From Thermodesulfovibrionia bacterium (GTDB lineage: Bacteria > Nitrospirota > Thermodesulfovibrionia > UBA6902), in contig CAMYJJ010000212.1 in NCBI GenBank assembly GCA_947258735.1, forward strand, positions 1-5,328: a stretch of 5,328 bases of DNA, in the 5' to 3' direction. Below the pieces are notes generated by a model. It saw nothing but the letters and a program-made list of their open reading frames with translations. It was not told the DNA's origin and did no database searches. The position numbers and the translations under genes were made by a program. Below, one piece after another: positions 1 through 5,328 of this stretch (within the stretch, counting starts at the first letter, position 1; each line of letters opens with the position of its first letter).

Positions 1-924
1 TGGATTGTTAATAAACATTTTCATGCACTCGTACCAGGAATCAGCATCAGCATCAGCAATAAGGCCGTTGTCTCCGTGAGCTATGTCCTTCGTGTACGGC
101 TCCAGACGGGAGTAAATTCCAGGGATGCCGCACACCGCATATTCAAGGTATTTGATATTGCTCTTGCAGACATTAAATTTATTGTGTATCAGCGGAACAA
201 GCACAGCATCAACCTCAGCCCTTTTGAGATACTTCGCATAGTCAGCGTATCCAGGGTAAAATCCATCTACTACTTCAATACCCTTTACATCCTGAAACTC
301 CGGAATTGCACACCCAAGCACACGGAACCTGACTTCCCCTGCAAAGTCTGCAAGAATCCTTTTTATGGCAGGAAACACCATTCGTATATCTTCAGAGTGG
401 GTCGGGGTGCCAAAGATGCCAAACGTCGTTATCCGGCTGTTTCTGACATGTTTCTCCATACCACTCCATATAAAGGGATCAACGGTGTTAGGGAGGATAT
501 AGGTGTTCGGGTTAAACCCTGCAATTCTCTCCCTGAGGCTTTCGGTAGATACAGTGACAGCATCGGCTTTCCTTATAATCCGGACCACTTCATCACTTTG
601 TATTCCGGAAGGCTTTCCATTGTCATTATATGAAGGCATTTCAGTAAACAGGTCATCCAGATCATATATGACCGGTACGCCCCGTTTCGCCGCAAACCTG
701 AACACCTGTTCAGCAACATCAAGGCTCCTGATCCTCTGCATGACTACAAGGTCCAGCTCCCTGAGAAGTTCAGGGTCAGCAATGCCTTCCCCTTCTGCAT
801 CGTATACGTTATAGCGCCTGATGAAACCTCCTTTCTGTAAATAATGAAACGGACTTTTGATCCTGATGACCGGGCATGCAGATTGAACCGGATCATTTGT
901 AAAAACAATGATATTCAACGATTG
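1..924 (-). other. Domain 5 of the large protein: GT4-like (GT-B) glycosyltransferase, C-terminus cut off
   Basis: Residues about 1160 to at least 1467. The N-terminal Rossmann half shows DLVVMQRIRS (1217-1226) and PVIYDLDDLF (1243-1252). ADAVTVSTESL (1279-1289) and ILPNTVDPFIW (1302-1312) then lead to the C-terminal half, starting with FGIFGTPTHSEDI (1327-1339). The donor-binding region is KSNIKYLEYAVCGIPGIYS (1413-1431), which corresponds to the E-rich motif of GT4 enzymes, though the classical E-x7-E spacing is relaxed. Only the last helices, usually about 30-60 residues, should be missing. This kind of GT4 domain, with the 'DLDD' and 'GTPTH' motifs, is familiar from bacterial surface-polysaccharide clusters. 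Confidence 0.88.
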
Positions 925-3900
925 TGACACGTTCTGTTCCCCGGCAGCTCCTTTCACATTATTCGTCATGTCCCGCCCATGTTCTTTTCCGGTAAATTCA
1001 GATGTTACATACAGGGGCCGTGTCCCCCTTTGATATTCGATCTTATACCGATCAAACAGTTCAATATTATTTCTGCGCTGAACATCCTTCCATTTCCTGT
1101 AATCGGGATCGGTCTGTTCCTCAACACCATCAGCAGCATTTAAATTTTTATCGAACTGTGCAGCTTTTCCGGCCGGCAGGTGAATCCCGATATTCTCATC
1201 TTCCATATATGCGTTCAGTAAGCCTGCCAGGATTATCCTGATTCCATAATCAGCGTCCTCTTCTCCATATAATCCATAATCTTCACACCAGTAACCCAGT
1301 ATGTCCCGGGTACGTTTTGGTATAAGAATGCATGCGCCGCCCATATTGACCGGTTTGATTCTCACACGGTGCCCGTTCAGGGTCTGAAGCGGGTAACTGA
1401 CCGGCTCGAAGTTATATGCTACAGCTCCAGCCTGAGGGACATTGTCAGCGATGTGTACCATACGGGACAGCCAGTGTTCTTTCTGTATGACTATATCATT
1501 ATCAAGTTTCATGTAGTATTCTGCCTGCTGTTCCTGGACCCATGCCAGATTTGATGCCTTTGCAATCCCTATATTTTTATCAAGAAGGATCAGGTTCTTT
1601 ATGGTCCCCTTATCTTGCAGCTCCTGCAGATATTCCTTTGTTCCATCCTGACTGTTATTGTCTACAACAGTGAGAATATACGGGTAATCACTATGATTCA
1701 CCACTGAATCTATGGACTGTCTTGTGAATGCAAGACGGTTGTAGGTGACCATACATATATTGACAAAGCCGTTCATCCTGTCGGAAGTATGATGGTCAGT
1801 TACAGGAACAGGCTTGTCTGAATGTTTTATCACCGCTTTAATATCTGTATCAGTTATCGTCCAGGGAAAGGCTTCATCGTTGGATACTGCTTTTTTATAC
1901 ACAAGGGTAAAACCATTGCCGATTTTATCATCTTTATCCTGTGCATCAACCAGTTGCAGTCTTCCCTTAAAAATTGCATGTATAAAAGCCTTCATATGGT
2001 CAATATCAAAAACATGATAGTGACAATGGCCGAATTGACCGGCCTCAGGCTCTGACATTTCAGTTGTTTTGTGTATGTAATCATCGAGAATATGCTGCCA
2101 GTCTGTTAAAGGTCTCCCCCTGTCAGCCGGAGAGGCATTGCGATGAGGGAGAACCATGAACATATAGCCGTCCTTCCTGACTATTCTGAACCATTCAAGA
2201 AGTGTCTTTATCAGGTCCGGACAATGCTCCAGGACATGTGACGACAGGATAAAATCCTCTGACTCATCCTCAACAGGTATGTCATCAGCCCTTGATATAA
2301 TATCAAGAGGGGTTACACAGCCTGCCAGCTCCATCTGCTCCCTCTCGTATCTATCGTCCTTCATACCAACACTTCTCGTCTGTAATCCAAACGGGTTGTG
2401 TGAAGAAGGCCCTACTTCCAGACCTTTCAGACCGTCGAGCCATGCATGTGCAAGCCTGCTTTCCTGATAGATCATTTTCTTGCTCACTGCATCATCCTGT
2501 TTATTGTCATTGGTCGTTAACATTTCAGGGGAGAAAGGCAGATGTTTCTGTTTCAAGAGGTATCTCTTTATGAGCTCTGCCCCGGCAATCCTGTTTTCCG
2601 ATTCCAGTTTTTTCATGTTATCAAACATCTCTGTCAGGGGATCATACGATGTGTATGAAACCTGCCTGTTCTGTAAGGTCCGGATTTTTTCAAATGCAGA
2701 TTTGATTTCCAGGGGGAGTTCTGACTGTCTGGCCGCATTACATACTCTTTCAAGTCTGTTCAGGACTTTGTCTTTCAGTTCTTCAGGGCAATCATTTGAT
2801 ATCCACTCACAGACCCTGTCCATAAGGGCGCTCACATATCCTACTCCTTTATACATGTGGGCCTGCGGATTGGCTGCTACCTGGACCGTCATCTGAACCG
2901 CAAGTAAAATATGATCTTCACGTGTAAAATCAAGCAATGGGAATAAGGCCGGGAATCTGTTGCTGTTAAGAAAATTGATACACAGTCTGGCCACATCAAT
3001 GGGCCCGGCTTCCGGAAAAGCCAATGTACCCGATGCGTTTGATATGCGTGTGACGCATGTACGCCTGTGAATATATTTCGATGGAAACAGTGCGCTTATT
3101 CTCATCCACATGTCCACATCCTGCGCAAACAGCAACTCGTTGTTAAACCCGCCGACCCTGTCAAATACGGAATGATGGACAGCTATGCTGATACCATGAA
3201 CATAGTTGCCGAGGAAAAAAGATATTACCTGTTTTTCCGGCTGTGGAATGGAGAGATGTCTGTTTTCTCCTTCCGCTATTTTGTTCCCTGTTTCCTCATC
3301 CAGATGATAAAAATGACTATGAAAGAAATTGTACTCAGGCTCAGCTCGTATTGCCGTTAAAAATATCTCCAGGGCATCAGGCTCCAGCAGGTCATCAGAA
3401 GACAGCCAGCATACCCACTCCCCTTGAACGTGTGTCAGCGCTTTATTTAGTGCAGCCGCGGAACCGCCGTTTTCCTGATGAAATACACGGAAACGCGTGT
3501 CCGAATCTGCATATGTGTGAAGAACTGCACTTGTGTTGTCGGTTGATCCATCGTTGACAATGACCGCTTCCCAATTCGTATATGTCTGCGACAGAATACT
3601 ATCCAGAGATTGAGGTAAATAATCGGCATGGTTGTATGTTGGAACCAGGATTGAGATAAGAGGGCCGGTTTCCGCATCACTCGTATTCGTATAATCCTTG
3701 TCCTGTTTATCCGTATGTTCAGAAGAAGATAAAAGAGTTCTTTTATTCTGTTGAATACCTTGCAGGACCGCACCATCAACCTGATGTTCCATATTTTTTA
3801 TTGCCCACATTGCTCCGTGAGGGGTATCATACGGCTTCCCCATATTATCCGTGTAGTGATATTCTTTTGCGGCATATATATTCCAGCTGCGGTCAAAATC

Positions 3901-4401
3901 TTCCGGCCACCACCCTGATTTGTGTTCCTGCCATGCTCCTCCATCCAGTCCCCACGCATCCTTGCCATCCGGATGGCATTGTGGAATAAATCCCAGGGTT
4001 GTGAAGACCACTATCTGACGTCGCGCTATGTTCTCGGTAGCCCGCAGTAACATTATTGATTCTTCTTTTGGCAGATGCTCAATAATATCTATGAGATACA
4101 CAGAATCAACTGATTTCACGGGCATTAATTCTATTGCCTGCTGCCAGGTGGCCTTTAAGATAATAAAGTCCCTGTCTGTGACATTCTGAATTTTGTCCTG
4201 CAGGACCTTCACGTACTGCTCAAAGGGTTCACAGCATATGTGGACACGGGGGACGATCAATTCCTGTGGACGTATTCCACAGCCAATGTCCATCAGCGTA
4301 TGTACATTCTTTAGCCGGCTTATAACAGTCGGAAAAAGATCATGACTGCCATGCCATTCACAGTTTGTCTTTGATAAATCTATGCTTTCCCTCCTATCCA
4401 T
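1..4401 (-). CDS. Giant multi-domain glycosyltransferase/methyltransferase (MT-GT2-MT-GT2-GT4), 3' end outside window
   Basis: Reading the minus strand from ATG at 4401 gives 1467 codons with no stop, ending exactly on a codon boundary at base 1, so the C-terminus lies beyond the window. Domains in order: class I methyltransferase (about residues 30-200), GT2 (247-460), unassigned helical stretch (461-655), second methyltransferase (656-840), second GT2 (878-1085), and GT4-like glycosyltransferase (1160 onward). Polar linkers lie near 205-246, 841-877 and 1130-1160. No signal peptide or membrane segment is visible, so it should act in the cytoplasm, as sugar-nucleotide-using enzymes do. The start is fixed by an in-frame TAA two codons upstream; no good Shine-Dalgarno sequence precedes it. 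It follows a radical SAM gene after 53 bp with no terminator, so co-transcription is likely. By inference it elongates and methylates a surface glycan. The acceptor and the sugars transferred are unknown. Confidence 0.95.
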   Translation of the reverse strand, partial: MDRRESIDLSKTNCEWHGSHDLFPTVISRLKNVHTLMDIGCGIRPQELIVPRVHICCEPFEQYVKVLQDKIQNVTDRDFIILKATWQQAIELMPVKSVDSVYLIDIIEHLPKEESIMLLRATENIARRQIVVFTTLGFIPQCHPDGKDAWGLDGGAWQEHKSGWWPEDFDRSWNIYAAKEYHYTDNMGKPYDTPHGAMWAIKNMEHQVDGAVLQGIQQNKRTLLSSSEHTDKQDKDYTNTSDAETGPLISILVPTYNHADYLPQSLDSILSQTYTNWEAVIVNDGSTDNTSAVLHTYADSDTRFRVFHQENGGSAAALNKALTHVQGEWVCWLSSDDLLEPDALEIFLTAIRAEPEYNFFHSHFYHLDEETGNKIAEGENRHLSIPQPEKQVISFFLGNYVHGISIAVHHSVFDRVGGFNNELLFAQDVDMWMRISALFPSKYIHRRTCVTRISNASGTLAFPEAGPIDVARLCINFLNSNRFPALFPLLDFTREDHILLAVQMTVQVAANPQAHMYKGVGYVSALMDRVCEWISNDCPEELKDKVLNRLERVCNAARQSELPLEIKSAFEKIRTLQNRQVSYTSYDPLTEMFDNMKKLESENRIAGAELIKRYLLKQKHLPFSPEMLTTNDNKQDDAVSKKMIYQESRLAHAWLDGLKGLEVGPSSHNPFGLQTRSVGMKDDRYEREQMELAGCVTPLDIISRADDIPVEDESEDFILSSHVLEHCPDLIKTLLEWFRIVRKDGYMFMVLPHRNASPADRGRPLTDWQHILDDYIHKTTEMSEPEAGQFGHCHYHVFDIDHMKAFIHAIFKGRLQLVDAQDKDDKIGNGFTLVYKKAVSNDEAFPWTITDTDIKAVIKHSDKPVPVTDHHTSDRMNGFVNICMVTYNRLAFTRQSIDSVVNHSDYPYILTVVDNNSQDGTKEYLQELQDKGTIKNLILLDKNIGIAKASNLAWVQEQQAEYYMKLDNDIVIQKEHWLSRMVHIADNVPQAGAVAYNFEPVSYPLQTLNGHRVRIKPVNMGGACILIPKRTRDILGYWCEDYGLYGEEDADYGIRIILAGLLNAYMEDENIGIHLPAGKAAQFDKNLNAADGVEEQTDPDYRKWKDVQRRNNIELFDRYKIEYQRGTRPLYVTSEFTGKEHGRDMTNNVKGAAGEQNVSQSLNIIVFTNDPVQSACPVIRIKSPFHYLQKGGFIRRYNVYDAEGEGIADPELLRELDLVVMQRIRSLDVAEQVFRFAAKRGVPVIYDLDDLFTEMPSYNDNGKPSGIQSDEVVRIIRKADAVTVSTESLRERIAGFNPNTYILPNTVDPFIWSGMEKHVRNSRITTFGIFGTPTHSEDIRMVFPAIKRILADFAGEVRFRVLGCAIPEFQDVKGIEVVDGFYPGYADYAKYLKRAEVDAVLVPLIHNKFNVCKSNIKYLEYAVCGIPGIYSRLEPYTKDIAHGDNGLIADADADSWYECMKMFINNP
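40..57. repeat. Three-copy hexanucleotide tandem repeat (ATCAGC) inside the GT4 domain
   Basis: The plus strand holds three exact ATCAGC units. On the coding strand they are GCTGAT repeated, encoding ADADAD (residues 1449-1454) in the loop after HGDNGLI. GT4 enzymes usually have one short acidic turn here. The unit is six bases, so a change in copy number would add or remove Ala-Asp pairs without breaking the frame. Confidence 0.6.
1147..1770 (-). other. Domain 4 of the large protein: second family 2 (GT-A) glycosyltransferase
   Basis: Residues about 878-1085. The start is VNICMVTYNRLAFTRQSIDS (880-899), followed by VVDNNSQDGT (912-921), the 'DN-x-S-x-DGT' form common in rhamnosyl- and galactofuranosyl-type GT2 enzymes. 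The metal-binding motif is KLDNDIVI (965-972), with DND as the DxD. The later YGEEDADYGIR (1045-1055) matches the 'E-D-x-D' catalytic region. It is only distantly similar to domain 2, which suggests a different donor or linkage. Confidence 0.92.
1882..2436 (-). other. Domain 3 of the large protein: second, distinct methyltransferase-like domain
   Basis: Residues about 656-840. The glycine loop is the variant GLEVGPSSHNPFG (660-672) in place of the usual G-x-G-x-G. The core pattern FILSSHVLEHCPD (717-729) is a strong match to the type 11 methyltransferase 'SHVLEH' segment. The strand MFMVLPHRNAS (747-757) and the downstream GHCHYHVFD (791-799) resemble a methyltransferase subfamily often found with glycosyltransferases in polysaccharide loci. 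The domain differs clearly from domain 1, so it did not arise by a recent internal duplication. Catalytic activity is likely but less certain than for domain 1 because of the altered loop. Confidence 0.8.
2437..3021 (-). other. Unassigned helical region between domains 2 and 3
   Basis: Residues about 461-655. I do not recognise a family here. The first part (to about 515) follows directly from the GT2 fold and may be its C-terminal helical extension. Residues about 525-620 are rich in Glu, Lys, Leu and Arg with helix-like spacing, for example DKVLNRLERV (544-553) and FDNMKKLESENR (593-604), and could form a helical bundle or short coiled coil. It may act as a spacer or an acceptor- or partner-binding region. 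Confidence 0.5.
3022..3663 (-). other. Domain 2 of the large protein: family 2 (GT-A) glycosyltransferase
   Basis: Residues about 247-460. The nucleotide-binding start is ISILVPTYNHADYLPQSLDS (249-268), followed by the VNDGSTDNT motif (282-290) typical of GT2. The metal-binding DxD-type motif appears as SSDD (334-337). The later QDVDMWMR (427-434) matches the 'ED-x-D-x-W-x-R' region, which carries the catalytic base in this family (D428 here). All key motifs are present, so an active inverting glycosyltransferase is expected. The sugar donor cannot be told from sequence. Confidence 0.92.
3802..4314 (-). other. Domain 1 of the large protein: class I SAM-dependent methyltransferase
   Basis: Residues about 30-200. 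The SAM-binding glycine loop is seen as LMDIGCG (residues 36-42). It is followed by an acidic residue at the end of the second strand (E58 in CCEPF), which in this fold usually binds the ribose of SAM. The sequence SVYLIDIIEHLPKEE (100-114) matches the fourth-strand 'D-x-x-EH' pattern of methyltransferase type 11/12 families. After QIVVFTTLGF (129-138) comes a Trp/Asp/Gly-rich segment (about 149-175) that may shape the acceptor site. In surface-glycan proteins such domains often methylate a sugar hydroxyl or cap a chain; that role here is inference. Confidence 0.85.
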
Positions 4402-4417
4402 TTTTTACGAATGGATA
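4395..4417. promoter_or_regulatory. Inverted repeat with the large gene's start codon in one arm
   Basis: The plus strand reads TATCCATT, then seven bases, then AATGGATA: two perfect 8-base arms. In the minus-strand transcript the ATG at 4401 sits in the 3' arm, and the 5' arm is made of leader codons 11 to 14 (the end of Asn-11, Ile-12, His-13 and the first base of Ser-14). A hairpin would therefore hide the start codon until ribosomes translating the leader open it. It has no following U-run, so it does not look like a terminator. The arms are AU-rich, so stability would be modest. Confidence 0.45.
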
Positions 4418-4449
4418 TTCCCTGCGTGACTGATCAGGTATAATCTCAT
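4405..4449 (-). other. 14-codon leader reading frame or relic of a GT4 N-terminus
   Basis: ATG at 4449 opens a frame encoding MRLYLISHAGNIHS and stopping at TAA (4407-4405). It is in the same frame as the large gene, with only one codon (AAA) between this stop and the ATG at 4401. The peptide resembles the first residues of many GT4 glycosyltransferases, which begin with a strand ending in 'IS' or 'SD' and then an 'IHT-x-RW' motif. A one-base shift after the His codon would read RKKWIGG before stopping at 4380, which continues that resemblance. An AAGGAG lies 14 nt upstream inside the end of the radical SAM gene, rather far for good initiation. It may be a decayed gene fragment, or a translated leader that couples translation to the large gene. 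Confidence 0.35.
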
Positions 4450-4454
4450 CTCAA

Positions 4455-5328
4455 TTAAATAAACTCCTTATGAACTACCTCCTTTAACAGCCCCTTTAAC
4501 AGGATGTTGTAGTTCATGTAGTAACATTTCCTGCATATCGAGCCGTCCAGAGGCGTATCACTTCTTTTCATTATCTTGTCGATCTCAAGAGCATTGCCCA
4601 GGCACAATTCTTCAGGAAGATCTTTTGAAGGAATTTCCAGTGCATATTGCACACCGCAGCAGGCATATATTTTTGCATCCGGTCCGATAAGGGGTTTTAA
4701 AAATCCGATATAACAGTCCCCTCCCCGTGTATACGACTTTCTCGCCTGATACACAACCCGGGAGTCATCAATGCCCCTTCCCTGCAGTTCTGTCATTATT
4801 GCGTTCATATCTATGGACTCAGGCTGAAACAGGTCTGATACCAGTCGAACATGCGTAAAATCGTGTTCATTGGCAAAATTAACTACCCGTGCTATCTCTT
4901 CAACATTGGGGTTCCCGGACACAACATGGCTGAATGCCCAGTCAACGAGCGGAGTGTTCAGCACAATTTTTGCAAGCATGTCACTGTATTCATGTCCGAA
5001 GTGCCTTTCATCGCCGTTGCTTATCCTGCACCAGGTAATCTTGTTGAGAGACAGCATATTGGCTTTATGCAGGAGCAGCCCGTTTGTTACCAGACCTATC
5101 TTGATGCCGCTATTCCAGAAATGATCAATGAGATCATTAAACCTGCTGTACAGCAGAGGCTCACCGCCCCCTGTTACGGTAACGGCCCGGGTCCCCATTT
5201 CTCTGCACTTATCGATAATCTGCACAGCCCGCTCAAAATCCATTTCCAGCTGTCTGTTTCTTTCAGAGCAGCTGCAGAAGGCACACTTGAGATTACATCT
5301 GTTGGTAGGTAAAAATTGAATATGAACG
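4455..5328 (-). CDS. Radical SAM protein with SPASM/twitch-like C-terminal cysteine cluster, 5' end outside window
   Basis: The frame is open from the right edge (first full codon at 5327) to TAA at 4457-4455, giving 290 visible residues. An ATG at 5243 is internal and not the start, because the CX3CX2C motif that binds the radical SAM iron-sulfur cluster (RCNLKCAFC; Cys 11, 15 and 18, counted from the first full codon) lies upstream of it. VTGGGEP (51-57) is the SAM-binding 'GGE' motif, GLVTNGLLL (78-86) is the next conserved strand, and RISNGDE (101-107) follows. The C-terminus holds Cys 205, 223, 224, 242, 265 and 268, including GPDAKIYACCG and CRKC. This is like the SPASM or twitch domains that bind one or two auxiliary iron-sulfur clusters. 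It is a soluble enzyme of radical chemistry. Its substrate is unknown; a sugar, a peptide or a cofactor are all possible. It leads the large glycosyltransferase gene by 53 bp. Confidence 0.95.
   Translation of the reverse strand, partial: VHIQFLPTNRCNLKCAFCSCSERNRQLEMDFERAVQIIDKCREMGTRAVTVTGGGEPLLYSRFNDLIDHFWNSGIKIGLVTNGLLLHKANMLSLNKITWCRISNGDERHFGHEYSDMLAKIVLNTPLVDWAFSHVVSGNPNVEEIARVVNFANEHDFTHVRLVSDLFQPESIDMNAIMTELQGRGIDDSRVVYQARKSYTRGGDCYIGFLKPLIGPDAKIYACCGVQYALEIPSKDLPEELCLGNALEIDKIMKRSDTPLDGSICRKCYYMNYNILLKGLLKEVVHKEFI

Noticed and set aside
76..633. Plus-strand frames, the longest of 185 residues here, with others near 2480-2896 and 4851-5312.
   Set aside because: All lie opposite well-supported minus-strand coding sequence. 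Their products lack motifs and look like antisense translations of the glycosyltransferase and radical SAM genes.
826..834. A perfect Shine-Dalgarno-like AAAGGAGGT on the coding strand inside the GT4 module, which could mark an internal gene start.
   Set aside because: No ATG, GTG or TTG follows at a usable distance, and the codons encode a normal Lys-Gly-Gly stretch.
2291..2307. A 17-base inverted repeat (CTTGATAT, A, ATATCAAG).
   Set aside because: It lies within codons of the second methyltransferase, with almost no loop and no U-run, so it is not a convincing terminator or operator.
3447..3779. A 110-residue minus-strand reading frame starting at 3779.
   Set aside because: It lies in another frame inside the region coding for the domain 1-2 linker and GT2 module. 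Its Arg/Ile-rich product has no recognisable motifs, and the long frame accounts for this sequence.
3963..3978. A 16-base perfect palindrome (TGCCATCCGGATGGCA).
   Set aside because: It sits in codons for the CHPDGK stretch (residues 142-147) of domain 1 with no second copy or promoter nearby. It is probably chance, or at most a protein-binding site that cannot be shown here.
4430..4437. An 8-base palindrome CTGATCAG in the gap between the genes, considered as an operator.
   Set aside because: It is too short to distinguish from chance, and no -35/-10 promoter pair could be found around it on the minus strand.
4455..5243. Radical SAM gene starting at the ATG at 5243.
   Set aside because: The cluster-binding CX3CX2C motif lies upstream in the same open frame, so a start at 5243 would remove the catalytic centre.

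Overview
The window holds two genes, both on the minus strand and both cut by a window edge. There is a single 53-bp gap between them, at 4402-4454. Reading leftwards in transcription order, the first gene is a radical SAM enzyme (4455 to beyond 5328, N-terminus missing). The second is one very long open reading frame that starts with ATG at 4401 and runs without a stop to base 1, giving 1467 codons with the C-terminus missing. The plus strand shows nothing I accept as a gene.

The long reading frame is a modular glycan-building protein. From N- to C-terminus it has a class I SAM methyltransferase domain, a family 2 (GT-A) glycosyltransferase, a helical stretch of about 195 residues that I cannot assign, a second and different methyltransferase domain, a second GT2 domain, and a GT4-like (GT-B) glycosyltransferase whose end lies outside the window. 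Each catalytic module keeps most of its recognisable motifs, so this looks like a working multi-enzyme chain and not a decayed fusion. The likely role, inferred from the domains, is assembly and methylation of a cell-surface polysaccharide or of a glycan on a surface protein or lipid. The radical SAM enzyme has a SPASM/twitch-like C-terminal cysteine cluster. It lies 53 bp upstream in the same direction and is probably co-transcribed; its substrate cannot be read from the sequence.

The junction between the genes is the most unusual small-scale region. It holds a 14-codon reading frame (4449-4405) whose peptide resembles the extreme N-terminus of GT4 glycosyltransferases. That frame stops one codon before the start of the large gene. 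An 8-bp-arm inverted repeat has the start codon in its second arm, and an AGGAGG sequence lies just inside the coding region and not before it. This could be a gene relic, a translational-coupling leader, or both.

The organism cannot be named with confidence. Base composition is moderate and slightly AT-rich, with frequent ATA, AGA and AGG codons, which argues against an enteric bacterium. Glycan loci with giant multi-domain glycosyltransferases and radical SAM neighbours occur in environmental bacteria such as Nitrospirota and Desulfobacterota and in some methanogenic archaea. I treat any of these as possible. No RNA genes, CRISPR arrays, insertion sequences or terminators were seen.
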